Both the position numbers and the translations under genes were made by a program. From JAGORL01 sp964372415 (lineage in GTDB: Bacteria > Patescibacteriota > Patescibacteriia > UBA9934): 55,124 nucleotides of DNA. Under the pieces are notes generated by a model. It saw only the letters and a program-made list of their open reading frames with translations, was not told the origin of the DNA and searched no databases. Positions 46,600-54,343 of the stretch are shown piece by piece. Position 1 is the stretch's first letter. Each line of letters begins with the position of its first letter. The DNA lies in the NCBI GenBank assembly GCA_964372415.1, contig CAYJQH010000005.1, positions 1-55,124 on the forward strand, given 5' to 3'.

Positions 46600-46782
46600 C
46601 TACTTGCTCGAAAGCAAGGGGTGGAGGTGGTCGAAAGCCATCATGTAGGACGGGGGCTCGGAGCGCTTGTCACGCCGCCGCTTGGGGCGACGATCCTTGG
46701 CCTGGCGCTTGACGGGGGACGGGCGGGGAAGGCCCGACTTGCGGCTCTGACGAGGACGCGGACGAGAGCGACCGATGGGCAT
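46600..46782 (-). CDS. Small basic protein (60 residues)
   Basis: Starts MPIGRSRPRPRQSRK and continues with KRQAKDRRPKRRRDKRSEPP, so it is one-third Arg or Lys, then ends with a hydrophobic MMAFDHLHPLL segment. GAGG lies close upstream. Resembles no family that I know; the charge suggests nucleic acid or ribosome contact. It is the last gene on the minus strand of the second island, has a strong terminator after it and a long hairpin in front. Confidence 0.5.
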   Translation of the reverse strand: MPIGRSRPRPRQSRKSGLPRPSPVKRQAKDRRPKRRRDKRSEPPSYMMAFDHLHPLLSSK

Positions 46783-46865
46783 CGATAACCTCGACGAGTT
46801 GGAGAGAACGGCTCATACAACCTGCACGAGCCGCGAATAGTCTGCCAGAAGGGTAAAATAATTGC

Positions 46866-46939
46866 AAATAAAACAGCCCTCGACCACCGCTTGTTGGACC
46901 GAGAGCTCACGAGAAGTTTGTAAGCGGTGGCGAAGGCTG
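46866..46939 (-). terminator. Terminator after the small coiled-coil operon
   Basis: CAGCC/GGCTG and CCACCGCTT/AAGCGGTGG helices separated by a small symmetric internal loop, then TTTTATTT on the minus strand. It sits 40 bases after the stop of the gene at 46980. Confidence 0.78.
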
Positions 46940-46979
46940 CGAAAACGTTAGGGAAAATATCTAACCCTGTTCAGATCGG

Positions 46980-47192
46980 TCACTCATCAAGCTCAATGAG
47001 CAAATCTTCGATCTGCCTATCGAGCTTTCTGATTTCTTCCTGCGCCTCGTCGACCTCGGCCTGTTCGTCTTCGGGAAGAAAGGTACGATAGGCCGAGAAA
47101 TGCAGGATCATGTCCCTGAACTCCTCCCTCTGTCGTAGAAGGATATCAAGCTCAGGCGATAGACCGCGGAGAATCAAACTGTCATTTCTCAC
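46980..47192 (-). CDS. Small coiled-coil protein
   Basis: 70 residues, acidic, with LDILLRQREEFRDM and DEAQEEIRKLDRQIEDLLIEL, a predicted helical hairpin or coiled coil. Its ATG at 47192 overlaps the TGA of the gene upstream (ATGA). Not recognised. One of four consecutive small genes of similar size and composition. Confidence 0.6.
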   Translation of the reverse strand: MRNDSLILRGLSPELDILLRQREEFRDMILHFSAYRTFLPEDEQAEVDEAQEEIRKLDRQIEDLLIELDE

Positions 47193-47377
47193 GAGTTCTC
47201 CGATATCACGTTTGTTTGATGGCGGAACTCGAGGAGGTACAGTGTCTCCTCGAGAGCAGCGTGTGCTTCCCAGAGTTGGCGAGCCTGAGTTTCGTCTGTC
47301 TCCGGCTCTGCCAGGCGCCTCTCAATTGAGGCGCGCTGTCCGATGAGCGACATGTACTCCTCGGGTTCAGTTTCCAA
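47189..47377 (-). CDS. Small coiled-coil protein
   Basis: 62 residues: METEPEEYMSLIGQRASIERRL... then ARQLWEAHAALEETLYLLEF. Acidic, helical, and lacking cysteine or catalytic motifs. AGGTGAACC lies just before ATG 47377, eight bases after the gene upstream, and its stop overlaps the next start by four bases. The arrangement ensures tight coexpression with the two neighbours. Confidence 0.6.
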   Translation of the reverse strand: METEPEEYMSLIGQRASIERRLAEPETDETQARQLWEAHAALEETLYLLEFRHQTNVISENS

Positions 47378-47385
47378 GGTTCACC

Positions 47386-47589
47386 TCAGTTGGGGAGAGA
47401 CTCGACCTCGGCCGCCGGCGTAGTGGCCGCAGTCGCGAGCCAACCGATGACATGTTCGCGGGTCAGTTCGAGCTCCATGAGGTATTGCAGTGCCTCCTGG
47501 GCTTTGCCCGGGTTTGGATGGTGCTTGAACCATTTGATCGCCTGCTTGGCCTCGCGAATCTTCTTGTCGATCTCCTGCAGCGGATCCAT
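47386..47589 (-). CDS. Small coiled-coil protein
   Basis: 67 residues: MDPLQEIDKKIREAKQAIKWFKHHPNPGKAQ... and ELTREHVIGWLATAA. Helical, with a central HHPNPG turn that suggests a helical hairpin. GGAGGACCG precedes ATG 47589. Preceded by structured motif U (47611-47667). Confidence 0.6.
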   Translation of the reverse strand: MDPLQEIDKKIREAKQAIKWFKHHPNPGKAQEALQYLMELELTREHVIGWLATAATTPAAEVESLPN

Positions 47590-47610
47590 CGGTCCTCCAG
47601 CTTGGGATTA

Positions 47611-47667
47611 GTCCCTCGCTATTCACGAGTCATCATGAATAATGAGAGACGGCCGAGTGATTCGGCC
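47611..47667 (-). repeat. Two-hairpin motif, weaker relative (copy U)
   Basis: Plus orientation: GTCCCTC (47611-47617) pairs with GAGAGAC (47644-47650), an inner TATTCA/TGAATA helix lies inside, and GGCCGA/TCGGCC (47651-47667) forms the adjacent hairpin. The layout matches copies V-Z but the sequence does not. It lies between the genes ending at 47681 and starting at 47589, as the others lie after each island gene. Confidence 0.5.
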
Positions 47668-47680
47668 AGAATTACGGCAA

Positions 47681-47920
47681 TCATTCCACAACCAGGATAT
47701 CACTGTTCCGGTCAAGCCAGGAGAATCGGCTAGTGACAATCGACTCCTTGAGGAGATCGAAATTCGCCCGTAATTCTCGAAGTCGCCGCTCAGTTTTGGC
47801 TAGAGCGATTTTTTCGCCAATATTGTAAAGGGTAACCCACATGTGGGTGGCTTCCCCGATTTCAATTTGCAAGCGGACAAGTTCCTCAAGGCTATGGCCG
47901 GTAAGACTGGTTTTGCCCAC
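47681..47920 (-). CDS. Small coiled-coil protein
   Basis: 79 residues from GTG 47920 (VGKTSLTGHSLEELVRLQ), chosen because GGAGGTCGC lies directly before it; the frame is open upstream but without a ribosome binding site. Helical and charged, with HMWVTLYNIGEKIALAK and ERRLRELRANFDLLKESI. It is the first of four small genes in one minus-strand run. Confidence 0.6.
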   Translation of the reverse strand: MGKTSLTGHSLEELVRLQIEIGEATHMWVTLYNIGEKIALAKTERRLRELRANFDLLKESIVTSRFSWLDRNSDILVVE

Positions 47921-48006
47921 GCGACCTCCGGAGAGCGAGAACGCCACCCAGGATAACAAAAATTAACCAAATAGTCAAGCAAAAATAGACTGTTATTAGC
48001 AAAAAT

Positions 48007-48984
48007 CTACAGTTTTAGTCCCAGTTTATTTTTTACCTCTAGGATTTTATTTTGCGCTACTTTATTAGCTCTAGCGCTGCCCTCGGCAATGATGCGTTCA
48101 AGTTCCGCCGGATGTTTTAAGTAGCCGTGAATTTCGGCTTGGAGCGGTTTTAGATAGGTGACAAGTACTTCTGCGAGATCCTCCTTAAGTGATTTCATTC
48201 CTTGGCCGTCGTAACGTTTGGCAATATCAACCATCGACTCTCGGGTTACCAGGTGATAGATAGCTAGGAGGTTTTTTAGTCCCGGTCGATTATCATCAAC
48301 GGTAATTCCCGGTTCGGAATCGGTCACTGCCGAGCGAATTTTTTTTCGTATGACCTCATCGTCATCCATGAGGGAAATATAGTTTTTGGGTGAGGCCGCG
48401 CTCTTACTCATTTTTTTAGACGGATCGTCGAGCCCAAGAATACGACCGCTCGCAATGTTGATAACTGGGTCAGGTACCACGAAAGTTGGTCCGAAATCTC
48501 GGTTAAAGCGTTCGGCAAGATCACGCGTGAGTTCCACGTGTTGTTTTTGATCTTCACCGACCGGCACAGCTTGCGTGTCATAAAGCAGAATATCCGCTGC
48601 CATCAAAACCGGATAGGTAAAGAGGCCAACCGAGAAGTTTTTCTCTTTTTTTGACTTATCCTTAAATTGAGTCATCCGTTCAAGTTCACCCATGCGAGCC
48701 ACGGTTTGCAGAATCCAGGCGAGTTCAGCGTGGGCTGGAACATGTGATTGCTGAAACACCACGCTCTTTTTAGGGTCTATGCCAGCGGCCAGGTAAGAAG
48801 CCACCGCAAATCGTATATTGTTTGAAAGTTCAGTTGGTTTTTGCGGTACGGTAATGGCATGCAAATCGACGACCATAATAAAGAGGTCGTCATTTTTTTG
48901 GAGCTCAACGGCTGGTTTCAAGGCGCCGAAGTAGTTACCAAGGTGAAGGATGTTCGTTGGTTGAATTCCTGTTAAAACACGCAT
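48007..48984 (-). CDS. trpS: Tryptophanyl-tRNA synthetase
   Basis: 325 residues from ATG 48984, chosen over the longer frame because TACGAT (48998-48993) lies eight bases before it. Class I signatures are TNILHLGNYFGAL (about 10-22, HIGH equivalent) and SKKMSKSAASPKNY (about 191-204, KMSKS). GEDQKQHVELTRDLAERFN (about 143-161) is the Trp-specific helix region. The gene has the standard bacterial TrpRS length. It probably starts close to the transcription start, leaderless or nearly so. Confidence 0.95.
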   Translation of the reverse strand: MRVLTGIQPTNILHLGNYFGALKPAVELQKNDDLFIMVVDLHAITVPQKPTELSNNIRFAVASYLAAGIDPKKSVVFQQSHVPAHAELAWILQTVARMGELERMTQFKDKSKKEKNFSVGLFTYPVLMAADILLYDTQAVPVGEDQKQHVELTRDLAERFNRDFGPTFVVPDPVINIASGRILGLDDPSKKMSKSAASPKNYISLMDDDEVIRKKIRSAVTDSEPGITVDDNRPGLKNLLAIYHLVTRESMVDIAKRYDGQGMKSLKEDLAEVLVTYLKPLQAEIHGYLKHPAELERIIAEGSARANKVAQNKILEVKNKLGLKL

Positions 48985-49015
48985 ATACAGATATCGTAAC
49001 ATTGTTTTTAACGCA

Positions 49016-49044
49016 GTAGGGACGGGTCATAGACCCGTCCCTAC
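49016..49044 (+). repeat. Intergenic copy of the GTAGGGACGGGTC palindrome
   Basis: GTAGGGACGGGTC and GACCCGTCCCTAC around ATA, with CGCAGTAGGG as left flank. Same family as the copy inside ileS at 27689. Lies between the trpS start and the RNase J stop. Confidence 0.85.
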
Positions 49045-49053
49045 ATTGTACAT

Positions 49054-50880
49054 TTATACCTCTATCAAGACCGGTAGAATCATTGGACGGCGTTCGGTTT
49101 TGGTGAATAAGAACTTGCCTAGTTCGTCGCGAATACGTCCTTTTATTTCGTCCGGATCAAGTGGCGTTTGGGGCGTTGTGTCGCGCAAGACCTTTTCCAG
49201 GTATTGTCGTGTTTGCCCAATGAATTCCTTGTTATCTTTCATGTGTAAGAAGCCACGCGAGACAATATCTGGCGGCGCCACGAGCTTGCCAGTTTTTTTC
49301 TCAAACTGGGCAATGATCACAACCATGCCGTCCTCGGCTAGGGCTTGACGATCACGTAGTACTACCTGTGACACATCACCCACCCCGAGCCCATCGACAA
49401 AGACGTAATCGGTGGGAATTTTTTCATTTGTGAGTTTAGCTTGATTTTCACCGCGAGCATCTTTCCAGATCTCAATAATTTGTCCGTTATCGGCCACGAA
49501 GACTTTTTCCTCGGGCATTTCCATGGAGTAAGCAACCTCGGCGTTTTCGCGGAGCAAGAAGTGGTTGCCTTCAATTGGCATGTAGTACTTGGGCTTGAAG
49601 AGCGAGAGCATGAGCTTGATATCTTCCTTCATAGCATGCCCGCCAGCGTGTACATCCATGATGTCTTTGTGAATGACCCGAGCGCGTTTGCGGTACAGGG
49701 TATCTTTAAGACGTTGCACCGTGGCTTCATTCCCCGGAATAACCGAGCTTGAGAAGATGACAGTGTCTGATTTCTCGATTTTTACAAAGCGGTGCTCATC
49801 ATTAGCAATACGAGCCATAGCAGCCCGCTTTTCGCCCTGAGCGCCGGTACAAATGATGGTGATTTTATCTGGTGGGTAATCGTTAACTTGCTCAATCGTG
49901 ATAATTGATTTTTGACTAACCTTAATGTAGCCGAGTTCTTTGGCGATCTCCACGTTAGTTTTCATGGAGTAGCCATCGAGGGCGATTTTGCGACCACAGG
50001 CCTCAGATATTTCCATGATTTGTTTAACGCGCGACAGGAGCGAAGCAAAGGTGCCAACGATAACTCGGCCTTTGGCTTTAGCAATTATGTTTTCCAGCTC
50101 TTCGCCGATAAGTTTTTCAGATTTTTGATGGCCATGACGGTCAGCATTCGTGGAGTCACCCATAAGCAGGGTAACGCCGTCCATACCGATTTTGGCAATT
50201 TTGTGGAAGTCAGCTGGTACCGTGCCGACCGGGTGATAGTCGAATTTCCAGTCACCTGTGTGACAAATAACTCCGGCCGGGGTTTCGACAACAATGCCAG
50301 CCGAATCAGGAATATTGTGATTGATGTGGAAGAAATGCACCTTAAAGACACCAAGCTGGAGCGTGGTATCAATAGCAATTTGTTTCACGTTGACCTTGGA
50401 CTCTGGAAAATCAGTTTGGCGTTTTTTGATAATACCAGCAGCTACAGGAAGCGCGTACACCGTTGGGTTACCAATATGCGGCACTACATGCGGAATTGCC
50501 CCGATATGGTCGTAGTGACCGTGAGTGATAATTACACCACGGACATTTTTTTCCTTACCACGAAGATAGGTCGTGTTAGGAATGATGTAGTCAACACCCG
50601 GCATGTCTTCGTCAGGGAATTGAAGGCCCATGTCAATAAGGATAATGTCATCCTTATATTCTATGAGGGTACAGTTGCGACCAACTTCTTCAAGTCCGCC
50701 AAGTACCATGACGCGCACTTTGTCGTCATTATGCGAAGGAATAATGACCGGTTGATTTTCGTTACTGGTCCGCGCTCCTTCATGGCGCGGTGGACGTCCT
50801 TGTCCACGGAACGGTCCACGGGGGCGACGACGCTCGGGGCGTCCGCTACCGCGGAAAGATGTGGGTTTAAAATTTCCCAT
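49054..50880 (-). CDS. rnj: Ribonuclease J
   Basis: 608 residues. A basic, disordered N-terminal tail (residues 1-45, RRRPRGPFRGQGRPPRHEG) precedes a beta-lactamase-fold nuclease. The metal-binding HGHYDH (about 115-120) is the family signature; ICHTGDWKFD and MGDSTNAD follow, and the beta-CASP domain has GVVETP-like and TCTGAQGEKRAAMARIA (about 346-362) segments, the latter close to the RNase J motif. Processes and degrades mRNA by 5' exonuclease and endonuclease activity. The Arg-rich tail is unusually long and may bind RNA or ribosomes. Confidence 0.95.
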   Translation of the reverse strand: MGNFKPTSFRGSGRPERRRPRGPFRGQGRPPRHEGARTSNENQPVIIPSHNDDKVRVMVLGGLEEVGRNCTLIEYKDDIILIDMGLQFPDEDMPGVDYIIPNTTYLRGKEKNVRGVIITHGHYDHIGAIPHVVPHIGNPTVYALPVAAGIIKKRQTDFPESKVNVKQIAIDTTLQLGVFKVHFFHINHNIPDSAGIVVETPAGVICHTGDWKFDYHPVGTVPADFHKIAKIGMDGVTLLMGDSTNADRHGHQKSEKLIGEELENIIAKAKGRVIVGTFASLLSRVKQIMEISEACGRKIALDGYSMKTNVEIAKELGYIKVSQKSIITIEQVNDYPPDKITIICTGAQGEKRAAMARIANDEHRFVKIEKSDTVIFSSSVIPGNEATVQRLKDTLYRKRARVIHKDIMDVHAGGHAMKEDIKLMLSLFKPKYYMPIEGNHFLLRENAEVAYSMEMPEEKVFVADNGQIIEIWKDARGENQAKLTNEKIPTDYVFVDGLGVGDVSQVVLRDRQALAEDGMVVIIAQFEKKTGKLVAPPDIVSRGFLHMKDNKEFIGQTRQYLEKVLRDTTPQTPLDPDEIKGRIRDELGKFLFTKTERRPMILPVLIEV

Positions 50881-51011
50881 AATTATCTGTCATGAGCGCA
50901 AAGCAAAAGCTCTGCTTAAGTTTTAAAGTGATTCTGACAGTCGGCTGACGTCGAAGTTTCAACGTAAGTCGATTGCAAGTATCACCACAAAAATTTATTT
51001 AAATGAATTTT

Positions 51012-51098
51012 TGGTGCGAGTGGAGAGACTCGAACTCTCAAGGTGTTGCCACCATGGGCTTCTGAGACCCACGCGTATACCAATTCCGCCACACTCGC
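51012..51098 (-). tRNA. tRNA-Leu (anticodon CAG), CCA encoded
   Basis: 87 nt with a long variable arm, as in class II tRNAs. Acceptor GCGAGTG/CACTCGC, anticodon loop CTCAGAA (anticodon CAG), variable arm TGGTGGCAACACCTTG, T-loop GTTCGAGTC and encoded CCA. An AAAAATT/AAATTTTT hairpin follows. Its 5' end overlaps the outer arm of palindromic element B. Confidence 0.95.
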
Positions 51099-51221
51099 CA
51101 AACCGCGTAAAATTTCCAACTGCTGCGTTGCGGGGCCCAGATTTTTTCTCACCGTAGTTATCACTACGCCTCTAAAAAATCTTCCCCGCGCCTTGCCTTT
51201 GAAAATTTTACGCGCTTTGGC
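51097..51221 (+). repeat. Long palindromic element, copy B (at tRNA-Leu)
   Basis: GCCAAACCGCGTAAAATTTC (51097-51116) mirrors GAAAATTTTACGCGCTTTGG (51201-51220) with two mismatches. The inner GATTTTTTCTC...CTCTAAAAAATC stem and the CGTAGTTATCACTACG hairpin repeat the arrangement of copy A at 1244, including TCACCGTAGT and ACTACGCCTC. It lies immediately upstream of tRNA-Leu on the minus strand and shares its first two bases with the tRNA 5' end. Confidence 0.85.
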
Positions 51222-51322
51222 ATCTCCCGCAATATGACTGAGTTGGGAGACTAAACCCACGAAATTAAGGGGATACGCTACCACGTCCAGCTTGATTCGT
51301 CAATTCCTACGTTATGTCCGAA

Positions 51323-53134
51323 TCAATTTTGGTTTGGGGGTTGCTCTGGTTTTTTGAAGACCGGTTTTGTTTTTAAGTACCACTCGTGAACATCAGCAAA
51401 GCGATCGCCGGGAGTAGTGGTGAGCGGCAAATTTACCGCTTTAAGATCGCTTGAAAGCACAATCGGCAAAATAGATTGGTACAGAAAAATCGTAGTTGGT
51501 GTGCTTTCTAGTACTGAAGCGAGTTCAGTGAAAGCCTCGGCTCGAGCGTTGGCGTCAGCGGTGCTGCGGATGGTGCTAATCGCAGCGTCAGCAGTTTTGC
51601 TTACAAGTTGACTTACATTAAGGCCTGGATAATTACCTTGCGAAGAATGCCAGAAAGGGTAAGGGTCAGGAAAGATACCATACTGTTCTCCGGCAATAAG
51701 TATGTCGTAAGTTCGATTTTTAAGAACCGTATTTTCAAAGGCTGTACTATCAACCTCAACTACTGTCGCTTGCACGCCAAGTGCTTGCCACTCAAGAGAA
51801 AGCGTCCTAGCCACTGTTATAAATTCAGGAATATCAAGTGTGGTAATGGTAAAGGCAAGAGACTTGCCATCCTTGGTTCTAACACCGCCCTCATCGGGCA
51901 CAAGCCAACCAGCCTTTTCTAAGGTTGTTGCCGCGGCCGCTAAATCAACGGGCGCCTGGGTTCGTAGGGCATCAAAGCCAGGAATGCCTTCAAAAAAAGC
52001 CCCTGACATGATTTTTCCCGTATGCGGGGAAAGTGCTCCAAGAATCAACTCTCGATCAGTTGCAGTAACTAAGGCATTTCGCACTTCAGCACTGGCAATT
52101 GGACTTGTGCTTTTCAGGTTAAAGAAGGCGCCAACGTACTGGCGTGTCATTGCTTGGTGCACGGTGAAGGCTTTGTCATTGCTTAGATTTTTGAGCTCCT
52201 CGGCGGTTAACATGGCAGTTCCGCCAACCGTGTGATTACGCAAGCCGTCAATAAGTTCAACACTACTCGCGAAGAATTTGAAGGTAAGTTTACTCAGGTG
52301 CGGCGCGCCACGATAATATTCGGGATTCCGAACGAAGGTCATGCTTCGTAAATTGCCCTTGCTATCTTTAATCAGTTTATCAAAAAGATAAGGACCGTTA
52401 CCGATCGGTTTTAGATTGAGCTGTGTTAGTTGCGCGTTAGAAGCTGGGACATTTTTCCAAACATGTGACGGCAAGATACCGATCGTAAGGGTTGAAAGAA
52501 ACGGTGCAAACGGTTCGGGTATCGTAAAGACCACTGTTTTGGCATCTGGAGCTTCCACGACGATGCCGGCAAGTGTGCTCTGAAGAGGGCTACCATAATC
52601 AGGATTTTGCATTGCGGTAATGGTAAAAAGTACGTCTTCGCTCGTGACAGGCTGTCCATCTTGCCACAACACGCCTTCGCGAAGAACAAAGGTGTACGTT
52701 CGTTCATCGCTAGAAATAGTGTATGACTCGGCTAGATCTGGCACTAAACCCTCATTAGGATCTTGGCGCATGAGCCCAGCAAAAGCTAAACGCGTGAGCG
52801 CGGCATCGACCTCGTTTGCGTAAGCATAGAGAGGATTAATAAAGTGCGGATACCCAATGATGCCTTCAACGTATTCGCCGCCTGTGGCCGGTGATTGTTG
52901 CACGCGTCTCGCGACAAACTGTCCGCCCAAGGCAAGAGCTGTGAGTAGGGTTACAGTGATCGCGCCAAAAGCAATTTTTCGTTCTCGCGGCGACAGGAAT
53001 CGGGGTAAATGAATGAGCTGACCGAGTGATGGCAAACGGCGAGTTCGTTTGACGTTCAGTACTTGCTGCATGGCTAATTCACTGCCCTTGCTTTTTACCG
53101 TTCTTTGTTTGCCAAAAGGCCAACCGGAGCGCAT
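51323..53134 (-). CDS. Peptide/oligosaccharide-binding protein (SBP_bac_5 type), membrane-anchored
   Basis: 603 residues from ATG 53134 (an alternative start is ATG 53071). One transmembrane segment (about 53-70, IAFGAITVTLLTALALGG) is followed by the extracytoplasmic SBP_bac_5 fold: YVEGIIGYPHFINPLYAY (about 84-101), SYTISSDERTYTFVLREGVLWQDG (about 132-155), PIGNGPYLFDK and late WHSSQGNYPGLN. It should bind a peptide or another ligand for an ABC transporter, but no permease or ATPase gene lies near, a common situation in CPR genomes. No Cys lipobox, so anchoring is by the helix. Confidence 0.9.
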   Translation of the reverse strand: MRSGWPFGKQRTVKSKGSELAMQQVLNVKRTRRLPSLGQLIHLPRFLSPRERKIAFGAITVTLLTALALGGQFVARRVQQSPATGGEYVEGIIGYPHFINPLYAYANEVDAALTRLAFAGLMRQDPNEGLVPDLAESYTISSDERTYTFVLREGVLWQDGQPVTSEDVLFTITAMQNPDYGSPLQSTLAGIVVEAPDAKTVVFTIPEPFAPFLSTLTIGILPSHVWKNVPASNAQLTQLNLKPIGNGPYLFDKLIKDSKGNLRSMTFVRNPEYYRGAPHLSKLTFKFFASSVELIDGLRNHTVGGTAMLTAEELKNLSNDKAFTVHQAMTRQYVGAFFNLKSTSPIASAEVRNALVTATDRELILGALSPHTGKIMSGAFFEGIPGFDALRTQAPVDLAAAATTLEKAGWLVPDEGGVRTKDGKSLAFTITTLDIPEFITVARTLSLEWQALGVQATVVEVDSTAFENTVLKNRTYDILIAGEQYGIFPDPYPFWHSSQGNYPGLNVSQLVSKTADAAISTIRSTADANARAEAFTELASVLESTPTTIFLYQSILPIVLSSDLKAVNLPLTTTPGDRFADVHEWYLKTKPVFKKPEQPPNQN

Positions 53135-53236
53135 CCGAGAGAGAAAATTATTGCCTGCAGAGCTATCGCGTGAACGAGGTATAGGATAATGAACACTCCG
53201 AGGAGCGACTTATAATCCCCCAAAGGAGCCTACTTT

Positions 53237-53452
53237 TTAGAACGAGAACAGAGCATTCACAATGGCTGTAACCAGGAAAAGTACAGCTAGAATTACTGTG
53301 AAAACATGAAGTTTCTTTTCAATGCCGCGACGCGTACGATACACGTTGCCGTCACCGCCAAAGGCTATGCCAAGACTTGCGCCCCGCGCCTGGAGCAAAA
53401 CTGCCATACAAAGGAGAACCGCAAGTGCCAAGAGGATGATGTCTAAAATCAT
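53237..53452 (-). CDS. secG: Preprotein translocase subunit SecG
   Basis: 71 residues with two transmembrane helices (1-20 and 49-69) flanking LLQARGASLGIAFGGDGNVYRTRRG, the conserved cytoplasmic linker with the GGxGN-type pattern. The exact small size is typical of SecG. It assists SecYE in protein export. Alone in its transcript by appearance, with the substrate-binding protein gene downstream on the same strand. Confidence 0.92.
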   Translation of the reverse strand: MILDIILLALAVLLCMAVLLQARGASLGIAFGGDGNVYRTRRGIEKKLHVFTVILAVLFLVTAIVNALFSF

Positions 53453-53589
53453 ATCACCGAAAAGTCTAGCAAACAGTTTCGCTTAGGTCAATCCCGACGC
53501 TCCCCAACAAAACCATGAAATGACGTTGTGGAAGTCGGGACCCAGACTCCCAAAGGGACGTCGGGGTTGGTCTTGGAAAAGGCGAGCTA

Positions 53590-53598
53590 TGGTATTCT
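53590..53598 (+). promoter_or_regulatory. Extended -10 element before the DsbA-like gene
   Basis: TGGTATTCT at 53590-53598 ends ten bases before ATG 53609, suggesting a leaderless or nearly leaderless mRNA; no ribosome binding site is seen. The -35 box is not clear. Confidence 0.5.
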
Positions 53599-53608
53599 AC
53601 CCCTGTCT

Positions 53609-54343
53609 ATGGATGCGCCTCTCGCCGTCCCGGTCGGTAAGCGAAGCATAATGCTTTGGATAGTTGTCGGGATTATTTTCCTGCTATTTTTGCTTTTCGC
53701 TTGGCGGGTTTTTGCCTTTTATCGACAAATTCAACTTGGCATCATTGATCCTGCCACTTACACCTTCCAAAAAACGCGTGCCTCTGGCTCGTATCTTGCA
53801 AGTTTTGCCAGTCAAGCACCCGGTAGTGGCACACTCGCCACTCAAGATGATCCATCAATTGGCTCTGATGATCCCAAGTTGACAATTGTTTACTTCGCTG
53901 ACTTCGGTTGTCCGTATTCGGAAGAAGTCAGTTATGTGGTCGATGCCGTAAGTAAGCAATTTACCAATCAAGTACGATTCATCTATCGAGATTTCCCTTT
54001 AACCGAACTTCATCCTGGGGCCGATTTGGCCGCGCAAGCTGGTGAGTGTGCCGAGGAACAGGGGAGGTTTTGGCAAATGCACGATGTGCTTTACGCAAAT
54101 TCAGGTGAATATACTGCTCAAAATCTAGTCACTTTTGCCGATGACGCCGGGTTAGATTTGCCTGACTTTACTAAATGTCTGGAAAGCGGACGTTACGCCG
54201 ATGAAGTACAGGCCGATGTTGCCGATGGTGTCGCCGCTGGCGTAGTTGGCACACCAACTTTCTTCTTTAACGGACAAAAAGTCGAAGGCTCAATCCCTTT
54301 TAGTGTATTTAACGAACTGGTGCATGCTTTCCTTGAAACATAA
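53609..54343 (+). CDS. DsbA-like thioredoxin-fold protein with CPYS active site
   Basis: 244 residues from ATG 53609; a GTG-started frame 27 codons longer is open but overlaps the promoter. A membrane helix (about 17-36) leads to a DsbA/thioredoxin domain. The expected CxxC active site is FADFGCPYSEEVSY, so only the first Cys remains. GVVGTPTFFFNGQKVEG provides the conserved cis-Pro loop, and two further Cys occur in AGECAEEQG and FTKCLESG. It may work as a monothiol isomerase, or with the internal cysteines as resolving partner. It overlaps the next gene by 20 bases. Confidence 0.85.
   Translation: MDAPLAVPVGKRSIMLWIVVGIIFLLFLLFAWRVFAFYRQIQLGIIDPATYTFQKTRASGSYLASFASQAPGSGTLATQDDPSIGSDDPKLTIVYFADFGCPYSEEVSYVVDAVSKQFTNQVRFIYRDFPLTELHPGADLAAQAGECAEEQGRFWQMHDVLYANSGEYTAQNLVTFADDAGLDLPDFTKCLESGRYADEVQADVADGVAAGVVGTPTFFFNGQKVEGSIPFSVFNELVHAFLET

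Noticed and set aside
47595..47680. Full member of the two-hairpin family with matching sequence
   Set aside because: Only the fold agrees; CTCCACAGG and CCCCGAC are not conserved, so it is listed only as a weak relative.
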